From NCBI GenBank assembly GCA_900549345.1, contig UROC01000039.1, positions 1 to 16,091 of the forward strand: 16,091 bases of DNA. The letters run 5' to 3'. Below, one piece after another: positions 1-6,904 of this stretch. The notes beneath the pieces are model-generated. The model had not been told where the DNA came from. It ran no database searches and saw nothing but the letters and a program-made list of their open reading frames with translations. This DNA comes from an uncultured Collinsella sp. Lineage in GTDB: Bacteria; Actinomycetota; Coriobacteriia; Coriobacteriales; Coriobacteriaceae. Each line of letters opens with the position of its first letter. Within the stretch, counting starts at the first letter, position 1. The position numbers were made by a program, and so were the translations under genes.

Positions 1-68
1 TCTGTAGATAGCCGCAGCAGCATCTTCCCAGATAAAACCGACCATAATAAACCTGTCCCTTTTTGGCA
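1..68. other. Left-edge intergenic stretch, no convincing gene
   Basis: No complete gene is visible here. On the minus strand an ATG whose first base is position 45 opens 15 codons that run off the left edge (MVGFIWEDAAAAIYR), with a weak AGG about seven bases upstream. That is too short to call. The plus strand is also open in frame 1 from the edge through to 417, but that frame crosses the large palindrome and ends inside rnj in the wrong frame. A small hairpin (49-55 pairing with 67-73) with a T-rich loop sits against the start of the palindrome. Confidence 0.4.
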
Positions 69-201
69 GGTTTCCCGTGGGGCGGGCACTGATGAAGTTT
101 ATCGCGAGTTCCGCACGAACAGGAGGCCACTTAATGTGGCCTCCGTCGTGAGCAGGACTGTAGAGCAGGAAACTTCATCAGTGCCCGCCCCACGGGAAAC
201 C
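69..201. repeat. 133-bp palindromic element, perfect 32-bp inverted arms with a nested hairpin
   Basis: Positions 69-100 and 170-201 are exact reverse complements over 32 bases, starting GGTTTCCCGTGGGGCGGG and ending in AAACC. The interior holds a second hairpin: 122-130 pairs with 136-144 (GGAGGCCAC/GTGGCCTCC, loop TTAAT), extended by 114-118 with 146-150 (CACGA/TCGTG) across a small internal loop. On each shoulder a 7-bp hairpin (49-55/67-73 and 197-203/213-219) re-uses the last five bases of an arm. No target-site duplication is obvious and no T-run follows on either strand, so this is not a standard intrinsic terminator. It could be a MITE- or REP-like dispersed repeat, a structured leader or small RNA, or a DNA cruciform. 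Perfect arms suggest either recent origin or active maintenance. Confidence 0.85.
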
Positions 202-389
202 GGCGGGATAGACCGGTTTGGATGGGGCTTTCATGCATGGGTGGTCTGTTGTTGTGCAAATGGGTATCATACTGTGGTTATTGCATCGACTCTGCGATGC
301 ATGTTTGTACGTTCCCGGCGGTCGGTTTGCCAGAAGCGCCCCGTCGGTTGTTCCAGACCCGTTTCGAAGAAAGGAAACCACACTAACCT
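202..389 (+). promoter_or_regulatory. Upstream and leader region of rnj with a small hairpin
   Basis: This stretch between the palindrome and rnj has no gene of its own. The promoter of rnj should lie here or further upstream. A TATCAT at 265-270 is the best -10-like hexamer, but no good -35 is correctly spaced, so no promoter is assigned. Positions 282-288 pair with 295-301 (TGCATCG/CGATGCA, loop ACTCTG), which would form a stem in an rnj leader transcript. A purine-rich AAGGAAA at 371-377 is the likely ribosome site, with a rather long 12-base spacer to the rnj ATG. Confidence 0.35.
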
Positions 390-2060
390 ATGGCAGCTAA
401 AAAATCATCTCCCTTGAAGATCATCCCGCTCGGCGGTCTTGACGGCATCGGCAAGAACATGACGGTCTTCGAGTGCGGCGACGACATGGTGCTCGTCGAC
501 GCCGGTCTTATGTTCCCGGATGACTCCCAGCCCGGTATCGACCTGGTGCTTCCCGACTACACCTATGTTCTGGAGAACGAGGAGAAGCTCCGCGGTATCA
601 TCGTTACTCACGGCCACGAGGACCACACCGGTTCGCTTCCGTACCTGCTGCAGGACCTCAACAACAAGGTGCCCATCTTCTCGAGCAAGCTGACGCTCGG
701 TTTTATCGAGGGCAAGCTCTCCGAGTTCCGCATCCGCGCGCCTAAGTTCCGCGAGGTCAAGGGCGGCAGCCATGTCAACCTCGGCGGCATCTCGCTCGAC
801 TTCTTCTCGATGACGCACTCCATCCCCGGCGCTCTGGGCGTGTTCATCCGTACTAATCAGGGCACCGTTATGCACACCGGCGACTTTAAGCTCGACCAGA
901 CGCCCATCGACGGCGTCACGCCCGATTATGCCGCTATCAGCCGCTTTGCAAAGCAGGGCATCGACCTGCTGCTTTCCGACTCCACCAATGCCACGGTTCC
1001 CGGCTTTACCAAGTCCGAGGCCGAGGTTGGTCCCAACCTGCTGCACGCCATCAAGAACGCGCCGGGTCGCGTGTTCGTCGCGTCGTTCTCGAGCCACATC
1101 CATCGTCTGCAGCAGATCTGCGATGCCGCCCGCAAGTGCGGCCGTAAGGTCGTTGTGACCGGTCGCTCCATGCTCACGAACACCCGCGTGGCGCGCGAGC
1201 TGGGCTACCTCAACATCGATGATGCCGATATCATCGATGCCTTCGACATTGATAACCTGCCCGACGACAAGATTGTCGTCATGTGCACCGGTTCGCAGGG
1301 CGAGCCGCTGTCGGCCCTGTCCCGCATGGCCAATGGCGAGCACAAGACGCTCTCCATCCATGAGGGCGATACCGTTATCCTCTCGGCAACTCCTGTTCCC
1401 GGCAATGAGAAAGCCGTCCAGCAGGTCGTCAACAGCCTTGCCAAGCTCGGCTGCGACGTGTGGGATAAGAACCGCGCTCTCGTTCACGTCTCCGGTCACG
1501 GTAGCCAGGAGGAGCTCAAGCTCCTGATTGCCATGGCCAAGCCCACGTACTTTATGCCGGTTCACGGTGAGGCCGTGCATCTGCGCGCCCATGCCCAGCT
1601 GGCCCGTAAGATGGGTCTCAAGGACGATCATATCTTTATCCTCGATAACGGTGACACGCTCGAGATGCGTGGCGGCATCGTCAAGCGCGGCACGCCCGTC
1701 GAGTCCGGCGTCGTCTACGTCGACGGTCTGCGCATCGGCGATACCGACCCCATCGTCCTGCGCGATCGCCAGAAGCTCGCCAACGACGGTATGGTTACGG
1801 CTGTCGCCATCGTCTCGCTCAAGCACAAGAAGATCGAGGCCATCGAGTTCTCGGGCCGCGGCGTTTCGTTTGCCATCGACGACCAGTTCTCCGAGGATGC
1901 CTCCGCGTCCATCATGAAGACGATCGAGAAGGGCAAGTTCAGCTTTACCAGCAGCGGTTCCGACGCCATTCGCAAGGCCGTGCGCGACTCGCTCTCCAAC
2001 TTTATCTGGAGCCGTACGCGCACTCGCCCGATGATCATCCCGGTCGTCATGGAGGTTTAG
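390..2060 (+). CDS. rnj: Ribonuclease J
   Basis: A 556-residue metallo-beta-lactamase/beta-CASP ribonuclease, the full family length. RNase J degrades RNA 5'-to-3' and can cut internally; it acts in the cytoplasm in mRNA decay and rRNA processing. The zinc-binding HGHEDH motif is at residues 74-79, the HTGDFK motif follows near 162, and beta-CASP histidines fall in HVSGHG (366-371) and PVHGE (390-394, H392). The C-terminal third carries the usual extra domain. The start is the ATG followed by AAKKSS, preceded by AAGGAAA. Its stop is one base before the ftsK start, so the two are co-expressed. In Bacillus the equivalent gene (rnjB) sits between dapA and spoIIIE. The window also encodes RNase Y, its usual decay partner. 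Assigning it to J1 or J2 is not possible from one copy. Confidence 0.97.
   Translation: MAAKKSSPLKIIPLGGLDGIGKNMTVFECGDDMVLVDAGLMFPDDSQPGIDLVLPDYTYVLENEEKLRGIIVTHGHEDHTGSLPYLLQDLNNKVPIFSSKLTLGFIEGKLSEFRIRAPKFREVKGGSHVNLGGISLDFFSMTHSIPGALGVFIRTNQGTVMHTGDFKLDQTPIDGVTPDYAAISRFAKQGIDLLLSDSTNATVPGFTKSEAEVGPNLLHAIKNAPGRVFVASFSSHIHRLQQICDAARKCGRKVVVTGRSMLTNTRVARELGYLNIDDADIIDAFDIDNLPDDKIVVMCTGSQGEPLSALSRMANGEHKTLSIHEGDTVILSATPVPGNEKAVQQVVNSLAKLGCDVWDKNRALVHVSGHGSQEELKLLIAMAKPTYFMPVHGEAVHLRAHAQLARKMGLKDDHIFILDNGDTLEMRGGIVKRGTPVESGVVYVDGLRIGDTDPIVLRDRQKLANDGMVTAVAIVSLKHKKIEAIEFSGRGVSFAIDDQFSEDASASIMKTIEKGKFSFTSSGSDAIRKAVRDSLSNFIWSRTRTRPMIIPVVMEV
2051..2055 (+). promoter_or_regulatory. Ribosome binding site that fixes the TTG start of ftsK
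   Basis: GGAGG lies inside the last codons of rnj, six bases before a TTG at 2062. No ATG or GTG fits this site, and the reading frame from TTG gives the expected FtsK N-terminus ahead of the first membrane segment. This argues for a real TTG start and for translational coupling to rnj. Confidence 0.75.
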
Positions 2061-2061
2061 T

Positions 2062-4842
2062 TTGGCGCGCGGATCTGCACAAAACGCCAAAGGCAATAAG
2101 GCCAACAACCAACCGGCATCTGCTAAGGGTGCCGGTTCCCATCTTCGTGCCAATAAGGGCCATGAGGCAGACTTCGACGATTTTGAGCCCTTGGTCGAGC
2201 CTTCGGCCAATCGCGATATCGCCGGTGTGGTCATCGCAGTTTTGGCGATCGCGTCCTTCATTGCCGTGATCTCTCCGGCAACAGCGCCCGTGACGGCTGC
2301 GGTTGCCGGTTTCTACCACCTGGGCTTTGGTCTGGGCGCCTACGTGCTGCCGATCGTCATCTTGCTGTTTGCCGCCACGCTCTTTTTGGGTGAGGACTCG
2401 CCGCTCAACGTGCGCTCTGTTGCGGGCGGCGCCTTGGTCTTTATCGCCGTCGTCTCCATTCTTTCGTTGATGGTGCCGGGCACGAGCGATTCGTGCGACC
2501 TTATGTTCACGCCGCAAAACCTGTCCGCCGCGGGTGGCTACATTGGTGCGTTTATTGCGAGTGCGCTGCAGAATGCCCTGGGTAAGCCTATCGCGATGGT
2601 GGTCCTGTTGGGTCTGGCCGTCGTTGGTTTTGTCATCATTGGCTTTTCGGTGGGCGGTGTGCTGCGCTCTGCCCGCGATCGTGCGGCGGATTTTGCCGAG
2701 CGCCGTCGTGCCGATGTCAACGCGAGCCCGTGGGGTGACGATGAGGCCCTGTCGGTGCCCGGCGTTGCCCGTCCGCACCTGAGCATTCTGCGCCAAAAGA
2801 GTTCCGATGCTGCCGTGACCACGGTCATGGGCAACGATGTGGACCCGGTTTTGGACGATGACGACGAGGGTGAGGATCCGTTTGTCGACGTGTCCGATGC
2901 CGTGGAGGCCGAGCGCGCTAAGACGACGCTGCTGCCGCGCCGTCATGCCAAGAAGGGCAAGACGGTTCCCAAGCTCAATACGAGTGAGCCCGATCCGTCT
3001 TGGTCCGATAGTGAGATTGAGCTCACCGAGGGCGATGACGAGGACGACGAGGCTCCGATTGAGACCGCAAAGACAACTTTGCTGCCGCGTCGCCATGCAA
3101 AGCGCGGCCAGGTAACCGGTCAGCTTTCGATGGAAGACGACCCCGATAAGATCGACGAGTCCGAGCCGCCGTTTGCCGTGAATCCTGTTTCGGCAGCACC
3201 TCAGATTCCCGACTTCTTGAAGCATCCCAAGGTTGCAGATACGCCCGCCACGAGTGCTGTCGAATCGGCTATGGCTAGCGATGGGGGAGCGGACGCAACT
3301 CCTACGAATGCCGAGGATGAAGAAGAGGACGGCCTCAAGCTCCCGCCGCTCGAAATCCTACATGCCAACCCGCAGTCGGCTTCTGCCGCGTCTTCGGACA
3401 AGGAACTTGAGCAGACTGCCGAGTCGCTGCAGTCCACGTTGCTTGAGTTTGGCCGCAGTGCCCGCGTGGTCGGCTGGATCGCCGGCCCCACGGTGACGAC
3501 CTTTAAGCTGCAACCTGGCGAGGGCGAGCGCGTGAGCAAGATTTCGAGCCTCGAGGACGATATCGCGCTTTCGCTCGCTGCCCAGTCGGTGCGTATCTTT
3601 GCCCCGATTCCCGGCACCTCGCTCGTGGGCATCGAGATCCCCAATCGCAAGCGCCAGAACGTCAATCTGGGCGACGTGCTGCCCTATGTGAAGGGCGGTC
3701 CGCTCGAGCTTGCCATCGGTCGCGATGCGGAGGGCACGCCGGTCGTCGCCGACCTCGCCAAGATGCCTCACCTGTTGATCGCCGGTACGACCGGTTCTGG
3801 TAAGTCGGTGATGATCAACTCCATCATCACGACCTTGCTCATGCGCGCCCTTCCCGAGGACGTTCGCCTGATCATGGTCGACCCCAAGCGCGTCGAGCTT
3901 GCGGGCTATAACGGTCTGCCGCATCTCTATGTGCCCGTGGTGACCGAGCCCAAGCAGGCCGCGAGCGCTCTGCAATGGGCCGTGTCCGAGATGGAGCGTC
4001 GCCTGAAGGTTTTCGAGCGCCTTAACGTGCGTAAGATCTCGACCTACAACGAAAAGCAGGCCGCCGGCGAGTTTGAGCATTACGACAACCCGCCGCAAAA
4101 GATGCCCTACCTGGTCATCATCATTGACGAGCTCTCGGACCTGATGATGGTCGCCGGCAAAGATGTCGAGGCCTCGATCGTGCGTATCGCCCAGCTGGGC
4201 CGTGCTGCCGGTATTCATCTTATCGTTGCCACGCAGCGCCCCAGCTCCAACGTGGTGACGGGCCTCATCAAGGCCAACATCACCAACCGCATCGCCTTTA
4301 ATGTCGCCACGGGCATCGACTCGCGTGTCATCATCGACCAGATGGGTGCCGAAAAGCTCACCGGTTTGGGCGACATGCTGTTCTCTAAGGTCGACTGGGG
4401 CAAGCCCCGCCGTATCCAGGGCTGCTTTGTCTCGGATGACGAAATCAACGAGATTGTCGAGTTCGTCAAGTCGCAGAGCGAGCCCGACTACCACGAGGAG
4501 ATCCTGTCTGCCGTGGTGCCCGCTTCCATGTCCATGGCGGGTGGCGGCGGCATTGTCCGCACCGGAGTCGCCGAGCCGCAAGACGATGATCCGCTCATTT
4601 GGGAAGCCGCCCATATTGTGGTGGATTCGCAGATGGGCTCCACATCTGGCCTGCAACGCCGCCTGAAGGTTGGCTATGCGCGTGCCGGGCGTATTATGGA
4701 CATGCTGGAAGAAAAAGGTGTCGTCGGCCCGCCCGACGGTTCCAAGCCGCGCGAGGTCCTGTTGGACGAGGAGGGGCTTGCCGCGCTGGAATCTGTCGAC
4801 GCCGAGATGGCACGTGAAGATCGTGAGTTTGGAGGATTCTGA
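2062..4842 (+). CDS. ftsK: DNA translocase FtsK/SpoIIIE
   Basis: A 926-residue septal DNA pump that moves chromosomal DNA with ATP during division and supports dimer resolution. From the N-terminus: about four hydrophobic membrane segments between residues 52 and 205; an acidic, disordered linker (about 210-430); then the alpha/beta motor. Walker A is GTTGSGKS at 575-582 and Walker B is LVIIIDE at 684-690, followed by the ATQRPSSNVVTG stretch. The C-terminal winged-helix gamma domain (from about residue 845) contains SGLQRRLKVGYARAG, the part that reads KOPS/SRS-type orienting sequences in the family. Translation starts at TTG with a strong GGAGG. Its stop overlaps the next start as TGATG. 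The linker holds a 15-residue basic motif twice (286-300 and 336-350), embedded among Asp/Glu runs. A sporulation role (SpoIIIE) is unlikely if the host is a Collinsella-like non-sporulator. Confidence 0.97.
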   Translation: MARGSAQNAKGNKANNQPASAKGAGSHLRANKGHEADFDDFEPLVEPSANRDIAGVVIAVLAIASFIAVISPATAPVTAAVAGFYHLGFGLGAYVLPIVILLFAATLFLGEDSPLNVRSVAGGALVFIAVVSILSLMVPGTSDSCDLMFTPQNLSAAGGYIGAFIASALQNALGKPIAMVVLLGLAVVGFVIIGFSVGGVLRSARDRAADFAERRRADVNASPWGDDEALSVPGVARPHLSILRQKSSDAAVTTVMGNDVDPVLDDDDEGEDPFVDVSDAVEAERAKTTLLPRRHAKKGKTVPKLNTSEPDPSWSDSEIELTEGDDEDDEAPIETAKTTLLPRRHAKRGQVTGQLSMEDDPDKIDESEPPFAVNPVSAAPQIPDFLKHPKVADTPATSAVESAMASDGGADATPTNAEDEEEDGLKLPPLEILHANPQSASAASSDKELEQTAESLQSTLLEFGRSARVVGWIAGPTVTTFKLQPGEGERVSKISSLEDDIALSLAAQSVRIFAPIPGTSLVGIEIPNRKRQNVNLGDVLPYVKGGPLELAIGRDAEGTPVVADLAKMPHLLIAGTTGSGKSVMINSIITTLLMRALPEDVRLIMVDPKRVELAGYNGLPHLYVPVVTEPKQAASALQWAVSEMERRLKVFERLNVRKISTYNEKQAAGEFEHYDNPPQKMPYLVIIIDELSDLMMVAGKDVEASIVRIAQLGRAAGIHLIVATQRPSSNVVTGLIKANITNRIAFNVATGIDSRVIIDQMGAEKLTGLGDMLFSKVDWGKPRRIQGCFVSDDEINEIVEFVKSQSEPDYHEEILSAVVPASMSMAGGGGIVRTGVAEPQDDDPLIWEAAHIVVDSQMGSTSGLQRRLKVGYARAGRIMDMLEEKGVVGPPDGSKPREVLLDEEGLAALESVDAEMAREDREFGGF
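2917..3111 (+). repeat. Duplicated basic motif in the FtsK linker
   Basis: AKTTLLPRRHAKKGK at residues 286-300 (DNA from 2917) recurs as AKTTLLPRRHAKRGQ at 336-350 (DNA 3067-3111). The first 12 residues are identical, but seven of those 12 codons differ at synonymous positions (for example GCT/GCA, ACG/ACT, CTG/TTG, CGC/CGT). The copies are therefore old, and the peptide rather than the DNA appears to be conserved. Both lie between acidic runs in an otherwise disordered linker. Confidence 0.85.
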
Positions 4843-6353
4843 TGGCTGCACGCTTTGGTGACATGCTGCTCGAGCAGCGTCGCCGAATGGGCCTTTCCAT
4901 TCAGCAGGTCGCCAACACCATCAAAATCAGGCCGCAGATCATCGAGTTTTTCGAGACCGGTAACTTTGCTTCGATGCCGCCGCGCGGCTATGCGCAGGGC
5001 ATGATTTCGAGCTATGCTCGATTTTTGGGCCTCAATCCGCGCGAGGTCGTCAATGCCTACTTTGACGACCTGATGGCATACGAACGCGAGACGTCGCAGC
5101 AGGGCGGTCGTTTTCAGGACGCCGCCGGCTACGTCAATTCGCGTTCCTCTGTCGATAACGGGCGCTTCCTGATGGTTCAGGGTGGTCGCTCAACGCGTTA
5201 TGGTCAGCGTCCGCAGCAGGCTGGCTATATTACCGAGACGGGGTCCAGTGAGGAAATCCGTTCTCAGCGCGATCGTTTCCGCAGCACGCCTATGCCCGAC
5301 GATCGTGCGCTTCCCGCCGCCCGCGGTGTGGTGCGCGATCCCCGTGTCGGCTACGGAGATGGCGGCTATTCCGATCGTGGCTACCGTGGTGTCTCTGCCG
5401 GTCGTGCTCTCGGCGGCTATGCGGACGCCGATACCACGCAGGTGACGCCGCGTCTTCGCTCTCAATCACAGCCGTATGGCCAGCGCTCTTCGGCTCCGCG
5501 TGCGGGCCAGCGTGGCTATCATGGCCGCGGTGAACTTGCGCCCCGCTCGGGTCAGCGCAGCCTTCAGGGCCAGGGTGGCTATCGCGGCCGTTCCGACAGC
5601 AATCGTGGTCGTATGCCTCAGGGAGGCGGCCGCAGCAGTTCCAGTCGTGGACGCGGCGGTTCCCGTACTCCTCAAAACAACGGTCTCGATCCGCGTATCG
5701 TCTACGCCGGCATCGGTGCCGTGGCGTTGCTGCTGATCGTGCTCATCGTGGTACTTCTGCGCGGCTGCGCATCTTCGACGCCTGAGACCACGCCCGAGAC
5801 GCCCACTGCTACCAAGACGACGCCCAAGAAGTCTTCTAAGAAGACCGAAACGGTCGACGAGGACGAAGACACCGATGAGGCGACGGATGGGTCGACCGTT
5901 TCGGACGCCACCAAGACGACGGCTAAAAAGGAAGAAAACGAGGTAACGAAGGTCAAGGTCTCCGTTGCCAAGGGAAAGACCGCCTGGATTGAGGTCAAGG
6001 TCGATGGCAAGTCGGTCTATGGCGCCCAGGCGACTGGCCCCTTTGAGCAGGAGTACACGCCTGAGTCCTCGATCGAGATCACCACGTCCAAGCCTTCCGA
6101 TGTCACCGTTACCAAGAACGGCGAAAAGGTCCGTTACGATACCAAGACCTCGGGCGTGGCGCGTGTGACGATCACCGTTCCCAAGAAGGAGACGACTGGT
6201 TCCGAGAATGGTGAAAGTTCTGATGGTACCGACACCACCGATGGTACCGACACCACCGACGGCACCGATGCCCAGTCCACGGATGGCGCCGATACCGCAA
6301 CTGACGGCCAGACGCCCACCGATTCTACCGACTATTCGTACGATAGCTACTAA
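4842..6353 (+). CDS. rodZ: RodZ-like cell-shape protein (HTH, RG-rich linker, TM, DUF4115-type domain)
   Basis: A 503-residue bitopic membrane protein. Residues 5-80 form the RodZ helix-turn-helix (LSIQQVANTIKIRPQIIEFF, then the PPRGYAQGMISSYARFLGL stretch), which in RodZ binds the MreB-type cytoskeleton. Residues about 125-283 are disordered and rich in Arg, Gly, Ser, Tyr and Gln, with YRGR, RGRGG and R(A/S)GQR elements. One membrane span follows (286-306, IVYAGIGAVALLLIVLIVVLL). Outside it come a Thr/Lys/Glu segment, a beta-rich domain (about 365-450) resembling the RodZ C-terminal DUF4115, and a Thr/Asp repeat tail. GGAGG at 4831-4835 and the overlapping TGATG couple it to ftsK. Bacillus ymfM has the same place upstream of pgsA. 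Family assignment is good, though coccoid or short-rod relatives may use it differently. The length exceeds typical RodZ proteins, mainly because of the linker. Confidence 0.85.
   Translation: MAARFGDMLLEQRRRMGLSIQQVANTIKIRPQIIEFFETGNFASMPPRGYAQGMISSYARFLGLNPREVVNAYFDDLMAYERETSQQGGRFQDAAGYVNSRSSVDNGRFLMVQGGRSTRYGQRPQQAGYITETGSSEEIRSQRDRFRSTPMPDDRALPAARGVVRDPRVGYGDGGYSDRGYRGVSAGRALGGYADADTTQVTPRLRSQSQPYGQRSSAPRAGQRGYHGRGELAPRSGQRSLQGQGGYRGRSDSNRGRMPQGGGRSSSSRGRGGSRTPQNNGLDPRIVYAGIGAVALLLIVLIVVLLRGCASSTPETTPETPTATKTTPKKSSKKTETVDEDEDTDEATDGSTVSDATKTTAKKEENEVTKVKVSVAKGKTAWIEVKVDGKSVYGAQATGPFEQEYTPESSIEITTSKPSDVTVTKNGEKVRYDTKTSGVARVTITVPKKETTGSENGESSDGTDTTDGTDTTDGTDAQSTDGADTATDGQTPTDSTDYSYDSY
6222..6272 (+). 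repeat. 18-bp tandem repeat encoding DGTDTT in the RodZ tail
   Basis: GATGGTACCGACACCACC occurs twice exactly (6222-6239 and 6240-6257), followed by a degenerate partial third copy (6258-6272, GACGGCACCGATGCC). It encodes DGTDTT-DGTDTT-DGTDA from residue 461. The near-identity of the DNA suggests recent slippage, so copy number may vary among strains without shifting the frame. Confidence 0.85.
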
Positions 6354-6379
6354 GCCGCTCGTACGCGAAAGGAAACATC

Positions 6380-6877
6380 ATGGCTAAAGATTCCAGCTTC
6401 GACGTCGTGTCCGAGGTCAACATGCAAGAGGTCGACAACGCCTTCCAGCAAACCACGCGCGAGATTTCCCAGCGCTATGACCTGAAGGATTCCGGCGCCA
6501 CGATCGAGCTTTCGAAGGGCGACAAGCTCTTTACGATCAACGCCCCGGCCGACTTTGTCTCCAAGCAGATTATCGACGTGCTGAGCTCCAAGCTCATCAA
6601 GCGCGGCATCGACCTCAAGGCTGTCTCGTGGGATGCCCCGCAGGCGGCATCGGGCGGCACCGTGCGCGTGCTCGGCCATATCGTCGAGGGTATCGACCAG
6701 GCGACCGCCAAGAAGATCAACAAGGACATCAAGGACCAAAAGCTCAAGGTCAAGGTGACTATCGAGGCCGACAAGCTGCGTGTTTCCTCTGCTTCGAAGG
6801 ACGCGTTGCAGACCGTGATCCAGTTCCTGCGCGACCAGGACTACGGCCAGCCGCTGCAGTTCACCAACTACCGCTAA
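6380..6877 (+). CDS. yajQ: YajQ family nucleotide-binding protein (UPF0234)
   Basis: A 165-residue YajQ/UPF0234 protein of normal family length. The family signature is clear: SFDVVSEVNMQEVDNAFQQT at residues 6-25, the KQIIDVLSSKLIKRGID segment near 62-78, and KINKDIKDQKLKVKV near 112-126. Members have two RNA-recognition-like folds and bind nucleotides and nucleic acids; one Xanthomonas member is a cyclic-di-GMP effector. The role in this organism is unknown. AAAGGAAA at 6368-6375 precedes the ATG. It follows rodZ by 26 bases and precedes rimO by 27, so all are probably one transcript. It has no membrane segment or signal peptide and should be cytoplasmic. Confidence 0.95.
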   Translation: MAKDSSFDVVSEVNMQEVDNAFQQTTREISQRYDLKDSGATIELSKGDKLFTINAPADFVSKQIIDVLSSKLIKRGIDLKAVSWDAPQAASGGTVRVLGHIVEGIDQATAKKINKDIKDQKLKVKVTIEADKLRVSSASKDALQTVIQFLRDQDYGQPLQFTNYR

Positions 6878-6904
6878 TATCATTCGAAAGGACTGCTCTC
6901 CAAC

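Noticed and set aside
1..45. Minus-strand partial gene starting at 45 (MVGFIWEDAAAAIYR)
   Set aside because: Only 15 codons are visible and the ribosome site is weak. It cannot be told from chance without sequence left of the window.
89..172. Hammerhead ribozyme core, CTGATGA at 89-95 and GAAA-like bases at 168-172
   Set aside because: The bases after CTGATGA do not form the required stem II with the bases before GAAA, and CTGATGA itself lies in the perfectly paired 32-bp arm.
136..417. Plus-strand frame of 93 codons across the palindrome and leader
   Set aside because: No ribosome site, it runs through both the inverted repeat and the start of rnj in another frame, and its translation resembles no known protein.
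405..2261. Antisense open frame of 618 codons opposite rnj and the start of ftsK
   Set aside because: It mirrors rnj, whose metal-binding motifs, length and operon position are certain. Long antisense frames are expected from strong G/C third-position bias, and this translation is low-complexity with no recognisable domain.
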